From Bog-756 sp052143895 (GTDB lineage Bacteria > Actinomycetota > Acidimicrobiia > Acidimicrobiales > RAAP-2): a stretch of DNA of 15,400 bases. The notes beneath the pieces were generated by a model. The model saw only the letters and a list, made by a program, of their open reading frames with translations. It was not told the origin of the DNA and did not search any database. The stretch covers positions 1 through 15,400 of the forward strand of contig JBKQRT010000400.1 of NCBI GenBank assembly GCA_052143895.1. Reading direction: 5' to 3'. The translations under genes were made by a program, and so were the position numbers. Positions 6,812-13,888 of the stretch are shown here, piece after piece; the stretch's first letter is position 1, and the number at the start of each line of letters is the position of its first letter.

Positions 6812-8092
6812 CTAGGAGACGCGCCCGGCGGTGGGGAAGCTGACCGGAATGTGCTTCACGCCGCTGATGAACGGCGACTGCAGGCGCTCGACCTCGCCGT
6901 CGAGCTGGATGTCGGGCATCCTGTCGAGCAGGTGCTCGAACATGACCCGGATCTCCATGCGGGCGAGGTTGGCTCCCAGGCAGAAGTGGGGACCCCCGGC
7001 GCCGAAGGCCAGGTGAGGGTTGGGGTTGCGGGTGATGTCGAACCGCTGCGGGTCGTCGAAGACGGCCTCGTCCCGATTGGCCGAGATGTGGAAGAACACC
7101 ACCTTGGTGTCTTCCTCGATGTGCTGGTTCCCCAGCTCCACGGCGCATGTGGTCTGGCGGCGGAAGTTCATGACCGGGGTCACGAAGCGGAGCATCTCCT
7201 CGACGGCGCTGGGGAGGAGGGACCGGTCGTTGCGGAGCAGCTCCCACTGGTCGGGATGCTCGAAGAACGCGGCCATGGCTCCGGAAATGAGATTGCGGGT
7301 GGTCTCGTTGCCGGCCACGGTCAGAAGGAGGAAGAACAGCTCGAGCTCGAAGTCGGAGAGCTTCTCGCCCTCCACCTCCACCTCGGTCAGGACGCTCATC
7401 AGGTCGTCACGTTGATCGGCCCGCTTGACGGCGAACAGCTCGGACGCGTACGCGTACAGCTCCATCGCCGCGAGCTGGGCCACTTCGCCGGCGGTCTGGT
7501 ATTCGGGGTCCTGGTTGCCGATCATCCGGTTGGACCAATCGAACATGCGATGGCGGTCCTGGTCGGGAACGCCCAGCAGCTCGGCGATCACGGTCAACGG
7601 GAGCTCGGCCGCGATGTCGGTCACGAAGTCGGCGGTACCCTTCTCGATGACCGAGTCGATGATGTCATCGGTGGCGGCGTGGATGCGGTTGTGGAGCTGG
7701 TTCACCATGCGGGGGGTGAAGCCCTTGTTGACCAGGCGCCGGTAGCGGGTGTGGAGCGGCGGGTCCATGTTGAGCATGACCAGCTGCTGCTGGGCCAGGT
7801 CCTCCTCGGCCAGGTCCCAGATGAAGGTCGCCTTCCGGTGCGACGAGAAGTGCTCGTAGTCGCGGTTGACCGTGGTGCAGTCGGCATGGGAGGTCACCGC
7901 CCAGAATCCCGGGCCGTCCGCCTCCTCCTGCCACCAGACCGGTGCGTTCTTTCGCAGGAAGGCAAACCACTCGTGGGGCACCTCACGGGCGAATGGCCGG
8001 GGGTCGGTGAGGTCGATGTCGTCGAAGTCGATGCCGCTGATGTCGATCTCTGTGTCCGGCACGTCGGATGCCCCCTCCATCTTCCCGGACAC
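6812..8092 (-). CDS. Cytochrome P450, CYP124/CYP125/CYP142-like
   Basis: Soluble haem monooxygenase of 426 residues from GTG 8092 (ATG 8080 is an in-frame alternative). It needs a ferredoxin and reductase, neither of which is nearby. The I-helix oxygen-binding motif AGNETTR is at 260-266, the ExxR pair at Glu299/Arg302, and the haem loop FGAGGPHFCLGANLAR at 363-378 with Cys371 as thiolate ligand. AGNETTRN and the GxHFCLGANLAR loop resemble the actinobacterial CYP124, CYP125 and CYP142 groups, which oxidise the terminal carbon of steroid side chains and methyl-branched lipids. The substrate class is inferred from motif resemblance only. It leads an operon with the TetR gene and has its own promoter and palindromic operator. 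Confidence 0.93.
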   Translation of the reverse strand: MSGKMEGASDVPDTEIDISGIDFDDIDLTDPRPFAREVPHEWFAFLRKNAPVWWQEEADGPGFWAVTSHADCTTVNRDYEHFSSHRKATFIWDLAEEDLAQQQLVMLNMDPPLHTRYRRLVNKGFTPRMVNQLHNRIHAATDDIIDSVIEKGTADFVTDIAAELPLTVIAELLGVPDQDRHRMFDWSNRMIGNQDPEYQTAGEVAQLAAMELYAYASELFAVKRADQRDDLMSVLTEVEVEGEKLSDFELELFFLLLTVAGNETTRNLISGAMAAFFEHPDQWELLRNDRSLLPSAVEEMLRFVTPVMNFRRQTTCAVELGNQHIEEDTKVVFFHISANRDEAVFDDPQRFDITRNPNPHLAFGAGGPHFCLGANLARMEIRVMFEHLLDRMPDIQLDGEVERLQSPFISGVKHIPVSFPTAGRVS

Positions 8093-8100
8093 AATGTCCG
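8086..8100. promoter_or_regulatory. Operator palindrome at the P450 start
   Basis: CGGACA-CAA-TGTCCG is a perfect 6-bp inverted repeat with a 3-bp centre, covering the GTG start of the P450. The octamer CAATGTCC (8092-8099) recurs at 8137-8144 over the -35 box, with a GGAC half-site at 8130-8133 beside it. This suggests a second, weaker binding site. The co-transcribed TetR is the obvious candidate to bind here. Confidence 0.62.
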
Positions 8101-8109
8101 ACGAAATGG

Positions 8110-8139
8110 ATCGTACGTCCGGCCACTCCGGACTGTCAA
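8110..8139 (-). promoter_or_regulatory. Promoter of the P450-TetR operon
   Basis: On the reverse strand, TTGACA (8139-8134) is a perfect -35 box and TACGAT (8115-8110) matches four of six -10 positions, with 18 bp between them. Transcription would start near 8103, leaving a leader of only about 10 nt before GTG 8092. Confidence 0.65.
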
Positions 8140-8201
8140 TGTCCTGGGGAAGTCCCGGTTACCCCTGAGCGGGAGGGGGGACTCCCTGCGGTTGCTGGTC
8201 G

Positions 8202-8247
8202 GCTCTGCCCGCCCCGCCGAGGCCGCCACCGGCCGGGGAGGCAGAGC
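8202..8247. terminator. Strong GC-rich hairpin in the P450 upstream region
   Basis: GCTCTGCC (8202-8209) pairs perfectly with GGCAGAGC (8240-8247). CCCC (8212-8215) with GGGG (8235-8238) continues the stem across a small internal loop. It lies about 54 nt beyond the stop of the small reverse-strand ORF at 8301-8522 and before the P450 promoter. No T-run follows on either strand. A termination role is inferred from placement. The rest of 8145-8300 shows no gene. Confidence 0.4.
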
Positions 8248-8300
8248 GGCCACGTACTCCCGTCGTCCCGCGACCCGGCGTGGTCCGCCGCTCGGGCGAC

Positions 8301-8522
8301 TCAGGAGACCTTGCAGGGCGAGACCGCCAGGATGGCGGCGGGGATCGAGGTGCTGCTGCAGACGCTCGAGGCGGTTGCCCGGACCCAGGTGCCATTGGTC
8401 GCCTGCAGGAGGTAGGCCGCCGCGAAGCTCCCGTGGATCATCGACCCGGCAGCGCAGCCATGCGCACACTGGAAGGTGACGACCTTGTCACCGGCAGGGA
8501 GCGCCGCCGCGCGCCGACGCAT
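8301..8522 (-). CDS. Small cysteine-containing hypothetical ORF, possibly a gene remnant
   Basis: A 73-residue frame that I do not recognise with certainty. It has four cysteines (CAHGC near 19-23, a later VCSS, and the terminal SPCKVS) and segments such as FAAAYLLQATNGTWVRATASSVC that read like the end of a secreted or surface domain. It has no signal peptide and only a weak ribosome site before the ATG at 8522. A much better ribosome site (GGAGAGG) precedes another ATG at 8568-8566, but that start is out of frame with this ORF and meets a stop after three codons. It could be the 3' remainder of a frameshifted gene, a genuine small protein, or chance. It stands alone between the P450 and EthD genes. 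Confidence 0.4.
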   Translation of the reverse strand: MRRRAAALPAGDKVVTFQCAHGCAAGSMIHGSFAAAYLLQATNGTWVRATASSVCSSTSIPAAILAVSPCKVS

Positions 8523-8621
8523 CGGTCCAGCCTCACCTTACCCTCGAGCCCGTCCGTCAGCCGGACATCGTGAAACCTCTCCGGCGCTGTAGGCAACATG
8601 AGCGATCGCCGCGGCACTGAC

Positions 8622-8636
8622 CCGCCCCTCGGGCGG
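8622..8636. terminator. Hairpin downstream of the EthD gene
   Basis: CCGCCC-CTC-GGGCGG is a perfect 6-bp stem with a 3-nt loop, about 21 nt past the stop of the reverse-strand EthD gene. There is no T-run. A terminator for that gene is likely. Confidence 0.5.
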
Positions 8637-8657
8637 AGCCGGTGAAGAGCGATCAGG

Positions 8658-9023
8658 TCACGCGTTCCAGTCGACCGTCCCGTCTATGATCACCCGGGGC
8701 TCCTCGGTGAGCACGAAGTCGAGACGGTCGGTGTCGAGGAACTTCGGGAGGTCCTCGAACATCTGGGGCGAGTCGACCTCGCTCATGTGGGCGTGGTACT
8801 CGTCCATGGACGCGAACCACTGGACGGTGACCCCGTCGTAGCCGGAGCGGTCGTCATCGCCCCGGTAGTCGGTGAGAGGCCGGGGGTTCTGCTCGTAGCG
8901 GATGACGTGGCTCCCGCACTTGCTGTTGACGATCAGTGGGGCGTGATGGTCCTTCCAGTAGGCCTGGAACTCCGCGGGGGTCATCCCCTCCCGGCGTTTT
9001 AGCAGGCAGGTCAGCTTGATCAT
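8658..9023 (-). CDS. EthD-family (dimeric alpha-beta barrel) protein
   Basis: Small cytoplasmic protein of 121 residues. It opens with MIKLTCLLKRREGMTPAEFQAYWKDHHAPL, the hallmark of the EthD family (a beta strand, then F-x-x-YW-x-x-HAPL). WFASMDEYHAHM around 69-80 and the later DRLDFVLTEE strand complete the ferredoxin-like fold. Members form dimers. EthD itself is needed with a P450 for ether-fuel degradation, but most homologues have no known activity. The ATG at 9023 is firm because GGGGAGGAG lies just upstream. A P450 gene lies about 570 bp downstream on the same strand, separated by the small ORF, so a link to it is possible but not shown. Confidence 0.88.
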   Translation of the reverse strand: MIKLTCLLKRREGMTPAEFQAYWKDHHAPLIVNSKCGSHVIRYEQNPRPLTDYRGDDDRSGYDGVTVQWFASMDEYHAHMSEVDSPQMFEDLPKFLDTDRLDFVLTEEPRVIIDGTVDWNA

Positions 9024-9085
9024 TCGGCGGACTCCTCCCCGTCGCGTGCTGTGCGGGCCGATGCTATTGGCAAACCGGTGAGGGG

Positions 9086-9097
9086 ATCGGATCCGAT
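9086..9097. promoter_or_regulatory. 12-bp palindrome upstream of the EthD gene
   Basis: ATCGGATCCGAT is a perfect 12-bp palindrome 62 bp before the EthD start, in the gap after the methyltransferase stop. TAGCAT on the reverse strand (9066-9061) could be a -10 box, but no good -35 box accompanies it. A regulatory role is only suggested. Confidence 0.3.
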
Positions 9098-9130
9098 GCG
9101 GTCCCGCCCGGCCCGGCGAGACGACGATCC

Positions 9131-9904
9131 TCAGCGCCCGACCTTGGCGCAGAAGAGGTCGGTCACGTAGGGAAGGTCGATCGGCTCGCCGAGTGTCGCA
9201 CCGAACTCGCGCACCGAGCCGAGCAGTGCCTCCCGCTGGTCGTCGGGCAGGACCTGCACGTAGCTCCGGGACGCCACCTGCTCGACGAAGGTGTCCAGGT
9301 CCAACCGCTGGACGAACGAGAACGCGGTCCGCTGCACCGGGCCGAACAGCCCGCTCCGGTCGATGTCGGCGCCGAAGTCCTTCCCCATCGGATAGGGCTG
9401 GCAGCGATCCCACTTGCTGCGCCGGGCGAGCTCGGCGACCATCGGGTCGGACTCGTCGCGTTCGTTCCACACGAGGGCCAGCCACCCCCCGGGCCGCAGT
9501 ACCCGGGCGATCTCGGGAAGGGCGCGCGAGGGCTCGAACCAGTGGAATGCCTGGGCCACGACCACGGCGTCCATGGTGGCTGCGGCGAGCGGGACCATCT
9601 CGGCGGTACCCCCGACGAGGGCGACACCGGGGACCGCCCGGCGGAAGGCCTCGCGCATCGACGCCGACGGTTCGACGGCCACACACCGGGCGCCGAGGGC
9701 CTCCAGCTGCCGGGTGAGCTTGCCGGTCCCGGCCGCGAGGTCGAGCACGAGCGTGCCCCGGGTGATCCCGGAGGTGGCCTCGAGGTGGGCCACTGCCGCG
9801 TCGGGGTAACCGGGCCGGGCCCGCTCGTAGACGTCCGAGGCGGTCTCGAACCCGGCTCGGCCGAGCGTGGCTCGATCAGGGGCCGGCGGGAGCTCGACGG
9901 GCAC
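9131..9904 (-). CDS. Class I SAM-dependent methyltransferase
   Basis: Cytoplasmic methyltransferase of 257 residues from GTG 9904. SAM-binding motif I, VLDLAAGTGKLT, is at 53-64; the acidic loop AVEPSASM is at 76-83; the family block AFHWFEPSRALPEIARVLRPGGWLALVWNERD is at 119-150. It belongs to the broad methyltransferase-11/UbiE-like group, and the AQAFHWF stretch is typical of a common small-molecule subset. The substrate cannot be deduced. It ends 108 bp before the EthD start on the same strand, far enough for EthD to have its own promoter. It diverges from the acyltransferase at 10052. The ribosome site is weak, so an early alternative start cannot be excluded. Confidence 0.88.
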   Translation of the reverse strand: MPVELPPAPDRATLGRAGFETASDVYERARPGYPDAAVAHLEATSGITRGTLVLDLAAGTGKLTRQLEALGARCVAVEPSASMREAFRRAVPGVALVGGTAEMVPLAAATMDAVVVAQAFHWFEPSRALPEIARVLRPGGWLALVWNERDESDPMVAELARRSKWDRCQPYPMGKDFGADIDRSGLFGPVQRTAFSFVQRLDLDTFVEQVASRSYVQVLPDDQREALLGSVREFGATLGEPIDLPYVTDLFCAKVGR

Positions 9905-10051
9905 GCGCCAACTCTACGACGCGTCTTCTCGGAACCGACGGGCTCCGACCGCGATCCCCGACCGGCGTGGGCGCGCCGATCCGGAGCCGCCATCGCCCGT
10001 CCGCCATCGCCGGGATCGCCGACTGAGCGGGGGATCAGCTACCGTCGGGAA

Positions 10052-10975
10052 GTGACTGCAACCAACCGGGGGAGCGGCCGCGCGTCGGGCCGAACGCCTC
10101 CGATTCCTACCGGTGCTCCGCCGCCGGCACCGTCCGGGCCCCCACCCCGCACCCACGGGAGATCGACCCGCGGACCCAGGCGCTGGCTCAACTCAGCCAT
10201 CCACGCGGCATGGAGGTGGACGGCATCCCACGGCGCGGTCGGCCCCGGAAGCGCGCTCGCCGACGGGTTCGGTGCGTTCGGCGAAGGCAGCTGCCTGGCC
10301 TTCCCGCCCGGGGCGATCTTCGGTGAACGCTGGATCCGCATCGGCAGGGACAGCCTCGTCGGTCCCGGCGTGAGCATCTCGGCCGGCATGGTCCCCGGGC
10401 AGCAGATGGTGACCGATCCGGTGGTCAGCATCGGCGACCGGTGCATCATCGGCCGGGGGAGCCACATCGTCGGGCACTTCAACCTTGTCATCGGTGACGA
10501 CGTCCAGACCGGTCCCTACGTGTACATCACGGACCAGAACCACGGCTACCGCGATCCCGGCGAGGTCGTGCGCGTGCAGTGGCCCCACGACGTGCCCGTG
10601 CGGATCGGGTCCGGCAGCTGGCTCGGGACCGGCGTGGTGATCCTGCCCGGGACGGAGCTGGGCAGGAACGTGGTGGTGGGTGCGGGTGCCGTGGTCCGGG
10701 GCGTGTTCCCCGACCATTGCGTCATCGCCGGGGTGCCGGCCCGGATCGTCCGGCGCTACGTGCCGGGGTCGGGATGGGTGACGGGCGGCGGTTCGGGGGC
10801 CGCCGAGGGCACGGGAACTGGCGCCGGTCGCCGGGGGCCGGACGACACCTCCGCGCCGGCATCCCCTGGCGATCCGGCGGCGTCGTCCGCTCCTGCGCCG
10901 TCCCCCGTGACCGGGCGACCGTCGGCGGACGCAGAGTCGGCAGGCCCCTCCGCCGGCAGGTTGCCGAGCCCGTAG
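10052..10975 (+). CDS. Hexapeptide-repeat (left-handed beta-helix) acyltransferase
   Basis: Acyl- or acetyl-CoA-dependent O-acyltransferase of the NodL/LacA/WbbJ type, 307 residues. The N-terminal 40 residues are Pro/Gly/Ser-rich. The conserved start LNSAIHAAWRW is at 46-56, and hexapeptide turns run from about 93 to 232. YITDQNHGY at 158-166 holds the presumed catalytic His164; VVVGAGAVVRG and AGVPARIVRRY close the helix. Sugar or cell-envelope acylation is likely but unproven. No ATG, GTG or TTG occurs in frame between 10052 and the domain, so GTG 10052 is the best start; TACCGT at 10040-10045 would make it leaderless. Residues 244-307 are Gly/Ala/Ser/Pro tail and overlap the convergent lipase gene in antisense. 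Confidence 0.85.
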   Translation: MTATNRGSGRASGRTPPIPTGAPPPAPSGPPPRTHGRSTRGPRRWLNSAIHAAWRWTASHGAVGPGSALADGFGAFGEGSCLAFPPGAIFGERWIRIGRDSLVGPGVSISAGMVPGQQMVTDPVVSIGDRCIIGRGSHIVGHFNLVIGDDVQTGPYVYITDQNHGYRDPGEVVRVQWPHDVPVRIGSGSWLGTGVVILPGTELGRNVVVGAGAVVRGVFPDHCVIAGVPARIVRRYVPGSGWVTGGGSGAAEGTGTGAGRRGPDDTSAPASPGDPAASSAPAPSPVTGRPSADAESAGPSAGRLPSP

Positions 10976-11952
10976 CGCCGCACCACCTCGGCCGCCTCCT
11001 CGCGTCCCTGGGCGATGAGCTCCTCGGTGGTGGAGAAATCGTCGAAGTCGCGGATCGCCCCCTCGTTCCCGCTGCACACGATGACCTCCACCCCCGGAGG
11101 CAGCAGCGCCAGGTCCCGCGCGAACCGCGCGTGGACGGAGATCAACAGGGCGTTGAGCATCGCCTCGACCGGTCGCTTCGGCAGCACCGGCTGGTAGACG
11201 GGCGTGCCGCAGAGCAGCACGACGATCCGGGTGGCCCCGGCGTCGATGGCCCGGCGAATCGGCACGTTGTTGACCACCGCACCGTCGATGAAGCGCTCGC
11301 CGTCGATCTCCACCGGCGGGAAGATGGCCGGGATCGCCATGGAGGCGAGCACGGCCTCCGCCACCGGGCCGTAGGTGAACCACCGCTCACGCCCGTCGGC
11401 CACGGAGGTGGCCACGACCTCGACGGGGATGGCCGCTTCCTCCAGCCGGTCGAAGGGGACGCCGTCTTCGATGATGCTGCGGAGCCCGCTGTTGGCGTAG
11501 ACCGAGTCGCGTTGCTGGAAGTAGAGCCACGGGCCGTGCAGCCTGCCCTGCGGGTACACGTTCTCGCGGGTCAACCCGAGCCAGATCTGGGTCATGCGAT
11601 CGACGCCCTCCCGGGTGGGGTCGCCGGCGAATGCGGTGCCGTTGACCGCTCCCACCGACGACCCGTAGATGCGGTCGGGGACGAAACCGTGCTCGGTGAG
11701 CACCTGGAGCATGCCGATCTGGGTGGCGCCCCGTGTGCCTCCGCCCGCCAGGACCAGGGCGGTGAGGCCCCGGTCCTCCTCGTCCTCGTCGCCGCCCTCG
11801 GCATCGACGTCCGTGGCGGTGACCCAGCGCGCTCTGGCCACCGCCGCCCGTTGGAACGTGAAGCGGACCACCAGTACCAGGAGCACCACGGTGACCACCA
11901 CGAACAGGCCGAAGACGATATCGAAGAGGGCGGTCGCCGCGGCGGGGATCAT
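10756..11952 (-). CDS. Membrane-anchored patatin-like phospholipase
   Basis: Serine lipid acylhydrolase of 398 residues. One N-terminal membrane helix (about 8-30) is followed by an acidic linker (48-61). The patatin domain begins with the oxyanion loop GGGTRG at 70-75; the nucleophile elbow GSSVG at 97-101 gives Ser99, and DGAVVNN at 223-229 gives the partner Asp223. All catalytic elements are present, so it should be active. SMAIPAIFPPVEIDGERFIDG is typical of bacterial RssA-like members. The domain ends near 335; the last 63 residues are low-complexity and overlap the acyltransferase gene. The ATG at 11952 is preferred because it puts the membrane helix first; the frame is open to 12147. 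It diverges from the gene at 12021 across 68 bp. Confidence 0.9.
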   Translation of the reverse strand: MIPAAATALFDIVFGLFVVVTVVLLVLVVRFTFQRAAVARARWVTATDVDAEGGDEDEEDRGLTALVLAGGGTRGATQIGMLQVLTEHGFVPDRIYGSSVGAVNGTAFAGDPTREGVDRMTQIWLGLTRENVYPQGRLHGPWLYFQQRDSVYANSGLRSIIEDGVPFDRLEEAAIPVEVVATSVADGRERWFTYGPVAEAVLASMAIPAIFPPVEIDGERFIDGAVVNNVPIRRAIDAGATRIVVLLCGTPVYQPVLPKRPVEAMLNALLISVHARFARDLALLPPGVEVIVCSGNEGAIRDFDDFSTTEELIAQGREEAAEVVRRYGLGNLPAEGPADSASADGRPVTGDGAGADDAAGSPGDAGAEVSSGPRRPAPVPVPSAAPEPPPVTHPDPGT

Positions 11953-12020
11953 CGAGACAGAGGCTACCTGCGGCCGTCCGGTGGTCGGTTGCTGATACAC
12001 CCTCCCTGCACACTGGCGGC

Positions 12021-13025
12021 ATGCTGGTGGTGGAACGAGATCACCCCCTCGGAGGCCGGGAAGGGGCGGGTGATCGACAGGTGCCGGGTCCCGGCGTCGC
12101 AGACGGCAGTCGTAGCTTCGATGGCCGGAACGGCGGCCGTCCGGCACTCGGTGCGTCGACGCCCCGGCGCCACCGTGGCTGGCAGCCCCTGGCCGGCGAC
12201 CAGCTCCTCGAGCGGCTCCGGGTCACCGGCCGGCCACGCCCGACCGCCGATCCCGAGCTGGCTCACCGGCTCCGTCGCGGCATCGAGCACGATCTGACGT
12301 TGGGCGGGGGTCCCACGGGTCGCCGGCCGGCGCCGACGGTGGTGGTGACCAAGGACCGCCTGCGCCGTGCGCTGGCGTGCGGCGCCCACCACCCGATGGG
12401 CGAGTTCGACGAACCGCAACCGACCACCGCCCTCGCCTGCGGGGCCCTCGTCGACGTCCTCTTCCGTCAACTGGTCACTGTGGGTTCGTTCGACGATCCG
12501 ATGGCCGACGGGCTGGCCGCACTGGCCATCGACGATCGCAACCAGCGCCTCGTCTCCTGGATCGAGACGCTCCCCGCGCCGGCGCGTCGGGAACTGGCCG
12601 CCGAGGTGGAGCGCCAGGCCGACGGGCTGCGCCGCCGTTGGCCCGGACTCGAACCGTCCTGGCTTCCCCGCACGCAGGAGGCCCTGCGGGCCGAGCTGGC
12701 CGGTGGAGCGGTCTCCCTCTCGGCCAGGGTCGATCTGGCCATCGGCGGACCGGCCGAGGGTGAGGCGTCGGTCGCCTTCGTCGAGGTCACGTCCGGGATG
12801 CGCCGGGCCGAACACCGCGCCGACCTCCACTTCTACGCACTGGTGGAGACGCTCCGGCGCAGCGTGCCTCCGTTCGTCGTGGCCACGTACTACACGAGGA
12901 CCGGCGAGCTCGACGTGGACCCCGTGACGGAGGAGCTGCTGGTGTCGGCGGCCCGGCGGACCAGGGCCGGGGTTCGCACCCTCTGGGAGCCGGCCAATGG
13001 GGTGCACCGGTCCGGGGGACGATGA
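12021..13025 (+). CDS. PD-(D/E)XK nuclease-fold-like protein with altered active site
   Basis: Protein of 334 residues. The C-terminal 100 resemble the RecB/Cas4-type nuclease core: ARVDL at 235-239 (motif II Asp238), FVEVTSG at 253-259 where active enzymes usually read D-x-K-T-G, and HRADLHFYALVETLR at 265-279 as the Q/YAL helix. The key lysine is replaced by Thr257, so hydrolysis is doubtful. The N-terminal part holds VVVTKDRLRRA (107-117) and a helical segment with a GSFDDP loop (155-160), both echoed in the next gene. The next start overlaps this stop as ATGA, indicating a joint product. Assignment is from motif reading, not a search. DNA binding or a structural role is inferred. The ribosome site before ATG 12021 is weak. 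Confidence 0.68.
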   Translation: MLVVERDHPLGGREGAGDRQVPGPGVADGSRSFDGRNGGRPALGASTPRRHRGWQPLAGDQLLERLRVTGRPRPTADPELAHRLRRGIEHDLTLGGGPTGRRPAPTVVVTKDRLRRALACGAHHPMGEFDEPQPTTALACGALVDVLFRQLVTVGSFDDPMADGLAALAIDDRNQRLVSWIETLPAPARRELAAEVERQADGLRRRWPGLEPSWLPRTQEALRAELAGGAVSLSARVDLAIGGPAEGEASVAFVEVTSGMRRAEHRADLHFYALVETLRRSVPPFVVATYYTRTGELDVDPVTEELLVSAARRTRAGVRTLWEPANGVHRSGGR

Positions 13026-13888
13026 GCGCTACCGACGAACGGACCCGCGCCCTCACCGCCGCCGCGTCCGCCTCGGTGGGCGACGGCGGGCGCGCCCGGC
13101 TCCGCGACCGGCTCGTCGCCGGTCTGCCGCCCGTCGTCGAGCGACTTCCCGCCGGTCATCAGGTGGTCGTCACGCTGTCCCTGCTCCGACGGGCCCAGGC
13201 CGACCCGGAGTCACTCGGTACCCCCGACGAGCCGTTCGCGTGGAAGCCCGCCTTCGTTCGCCGCTCGCTGGGACTGGCCGTGGTGGACGCCTGCGCCACC
13301 GGCAGGTACCGGTCGCCGGCGGAGGCCGTCGGCCCGGTCGTGGCCGACGCGGTGGCCGAATGGCGTCGGTCCGGATGGCGGACGTTCCACTGGGAGCCGT
13401 GGTTCGCCGGGTTGGCCGCGGGTGCCAGGGCGGTGGTGGAGGCGGACGCGCTGACCTGGGCCACCTCGGTCTGGTCGTCCTTCGACTGGCGGGCGTTGGG
13501 CCGCGCGCCCCGCATCGGAGGGGCCGACGACCAGTGGGTGTGCCCCGCGGCCCGGACCCTGCGGCTCAAAGGCCGAACGGAGTTGCGGATCCCGGTTGCC
13601 GGTGCAGGAAGCGGTCCGCGGCCGGGCATCCCGCAGACGGCGCTCGTCTCGGTGTCCGGCGGTGCGCCGGCCCAGGGTTGGGACGAGGAGCTCGCCTTCC
13701 TGGCGCTGGTGGCCGGCCTGCGATCCCCGTCACGGCCCGTGCCGACCCGGGCCATGGGCCTGTGGCCCGACGCCGGTGCCCACCGCACGGTGGAGGTCGA
13801 CGAGCGGGCGCTCGGTGCCGCCGTGCGTCGGGTGGAGGCCACCCTGGCTGCGGTGGTCGAGGCGCGGTTGGCGACGACGATGCCCTGA
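13022..13888 (+). CDS. Hypothetical protein, likely degenerate paralogue of the preceding gene
   Basis: A 288-residue protein with no family I can name directly. Compared by eye with the gene before it, the same order of marks appears: VVVTLSLLRRA at 48-58 (VVVTKDRLRRA upstream), AVVDACATGRYRSPAEA at 86-102 (ALVDVLFRQLVTVGSFDDP), GRTEL at 184-188 (ARVDL), LVSVSGG at 208-214 (FVEVTSG), and EELAFLALVAGLRSP at 222-236 (ADLHFYALVETLRRS). The D-x-K triad is entirely gone (Ser-Val-Ser). ATGA overlap with the upstream stop and GGGGGACG before the ATG imply coupled translation and perhaps a heterodimer. No membrane segment or signal peptide. Function unknown. Confidence 0.7.
   Translation: MSATDERTRALTAAASASVGDGGRARLRDRLVAGLPPVVERLPAGHQVVVTLSLLRRAQADPESLGTPDEPFAWKPAFVRRSLGLAVVDACATGRYRSPAEAVGPVVADAVAEWRRSGWRTFHWEPWFAGLAAGARAVVEADALTWATSVWSSFDWRALGRAPRIGGADDQWVCPAARTLRLKGRTELRIPVAGAGSGPRPGIPQTALVSVSGGAPAQGWDEELAFLALVAGLRSPSRPVPTRAMGLWPDAGAHRTVEVDERALGAAVRRVEATLAAVVEARLATTMP

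Noticed and set aside
6188..8479. Very long forward-strand open frame (763 codons) over the P450 and TetR genes
   Set aside because: It is antisense to two proteins with clear motifs and has a His/Val/Gly-rich composition typical of reverse-frame reading in GC-rich DNA.
9024..9686. Upstream 221 codons of the frame that contains the EthD protein
   Set aside because: This stretch overlaps the methyltransferase in another frame and is Arg/Gly/Pro-rich; the EthD start at 9023 has an excellent ribosome site.
9905..10051. Gene or promoter in the gap between the methyltransferase and acyltransferase
   Set aside because: No credible frame of its own; TACCGT at 10040 may be a -10 box but no matching -35 box is visible.
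10756..11952. CBASS effector (CapV-like patatin)
   Set aside because: No CD-NTase or associated ubiquitin-like or HORMA genes are present, and the N-terminal membrane helix is not the usual CapV layout.
10579..12297. Forward-strand open frame of 572 codons opposite the patatin gene
   Set aside because: The reverse strand carries all patatin catalytic motifs; the forward product is Arg/Asp/His-rich shadow sequence.
12021..13025. Cas4 or active RecB-type nuclease
   Set aside because: No CRISPR array, cas genes or cysteine cluster, and the catalytic lysine position is Thr.
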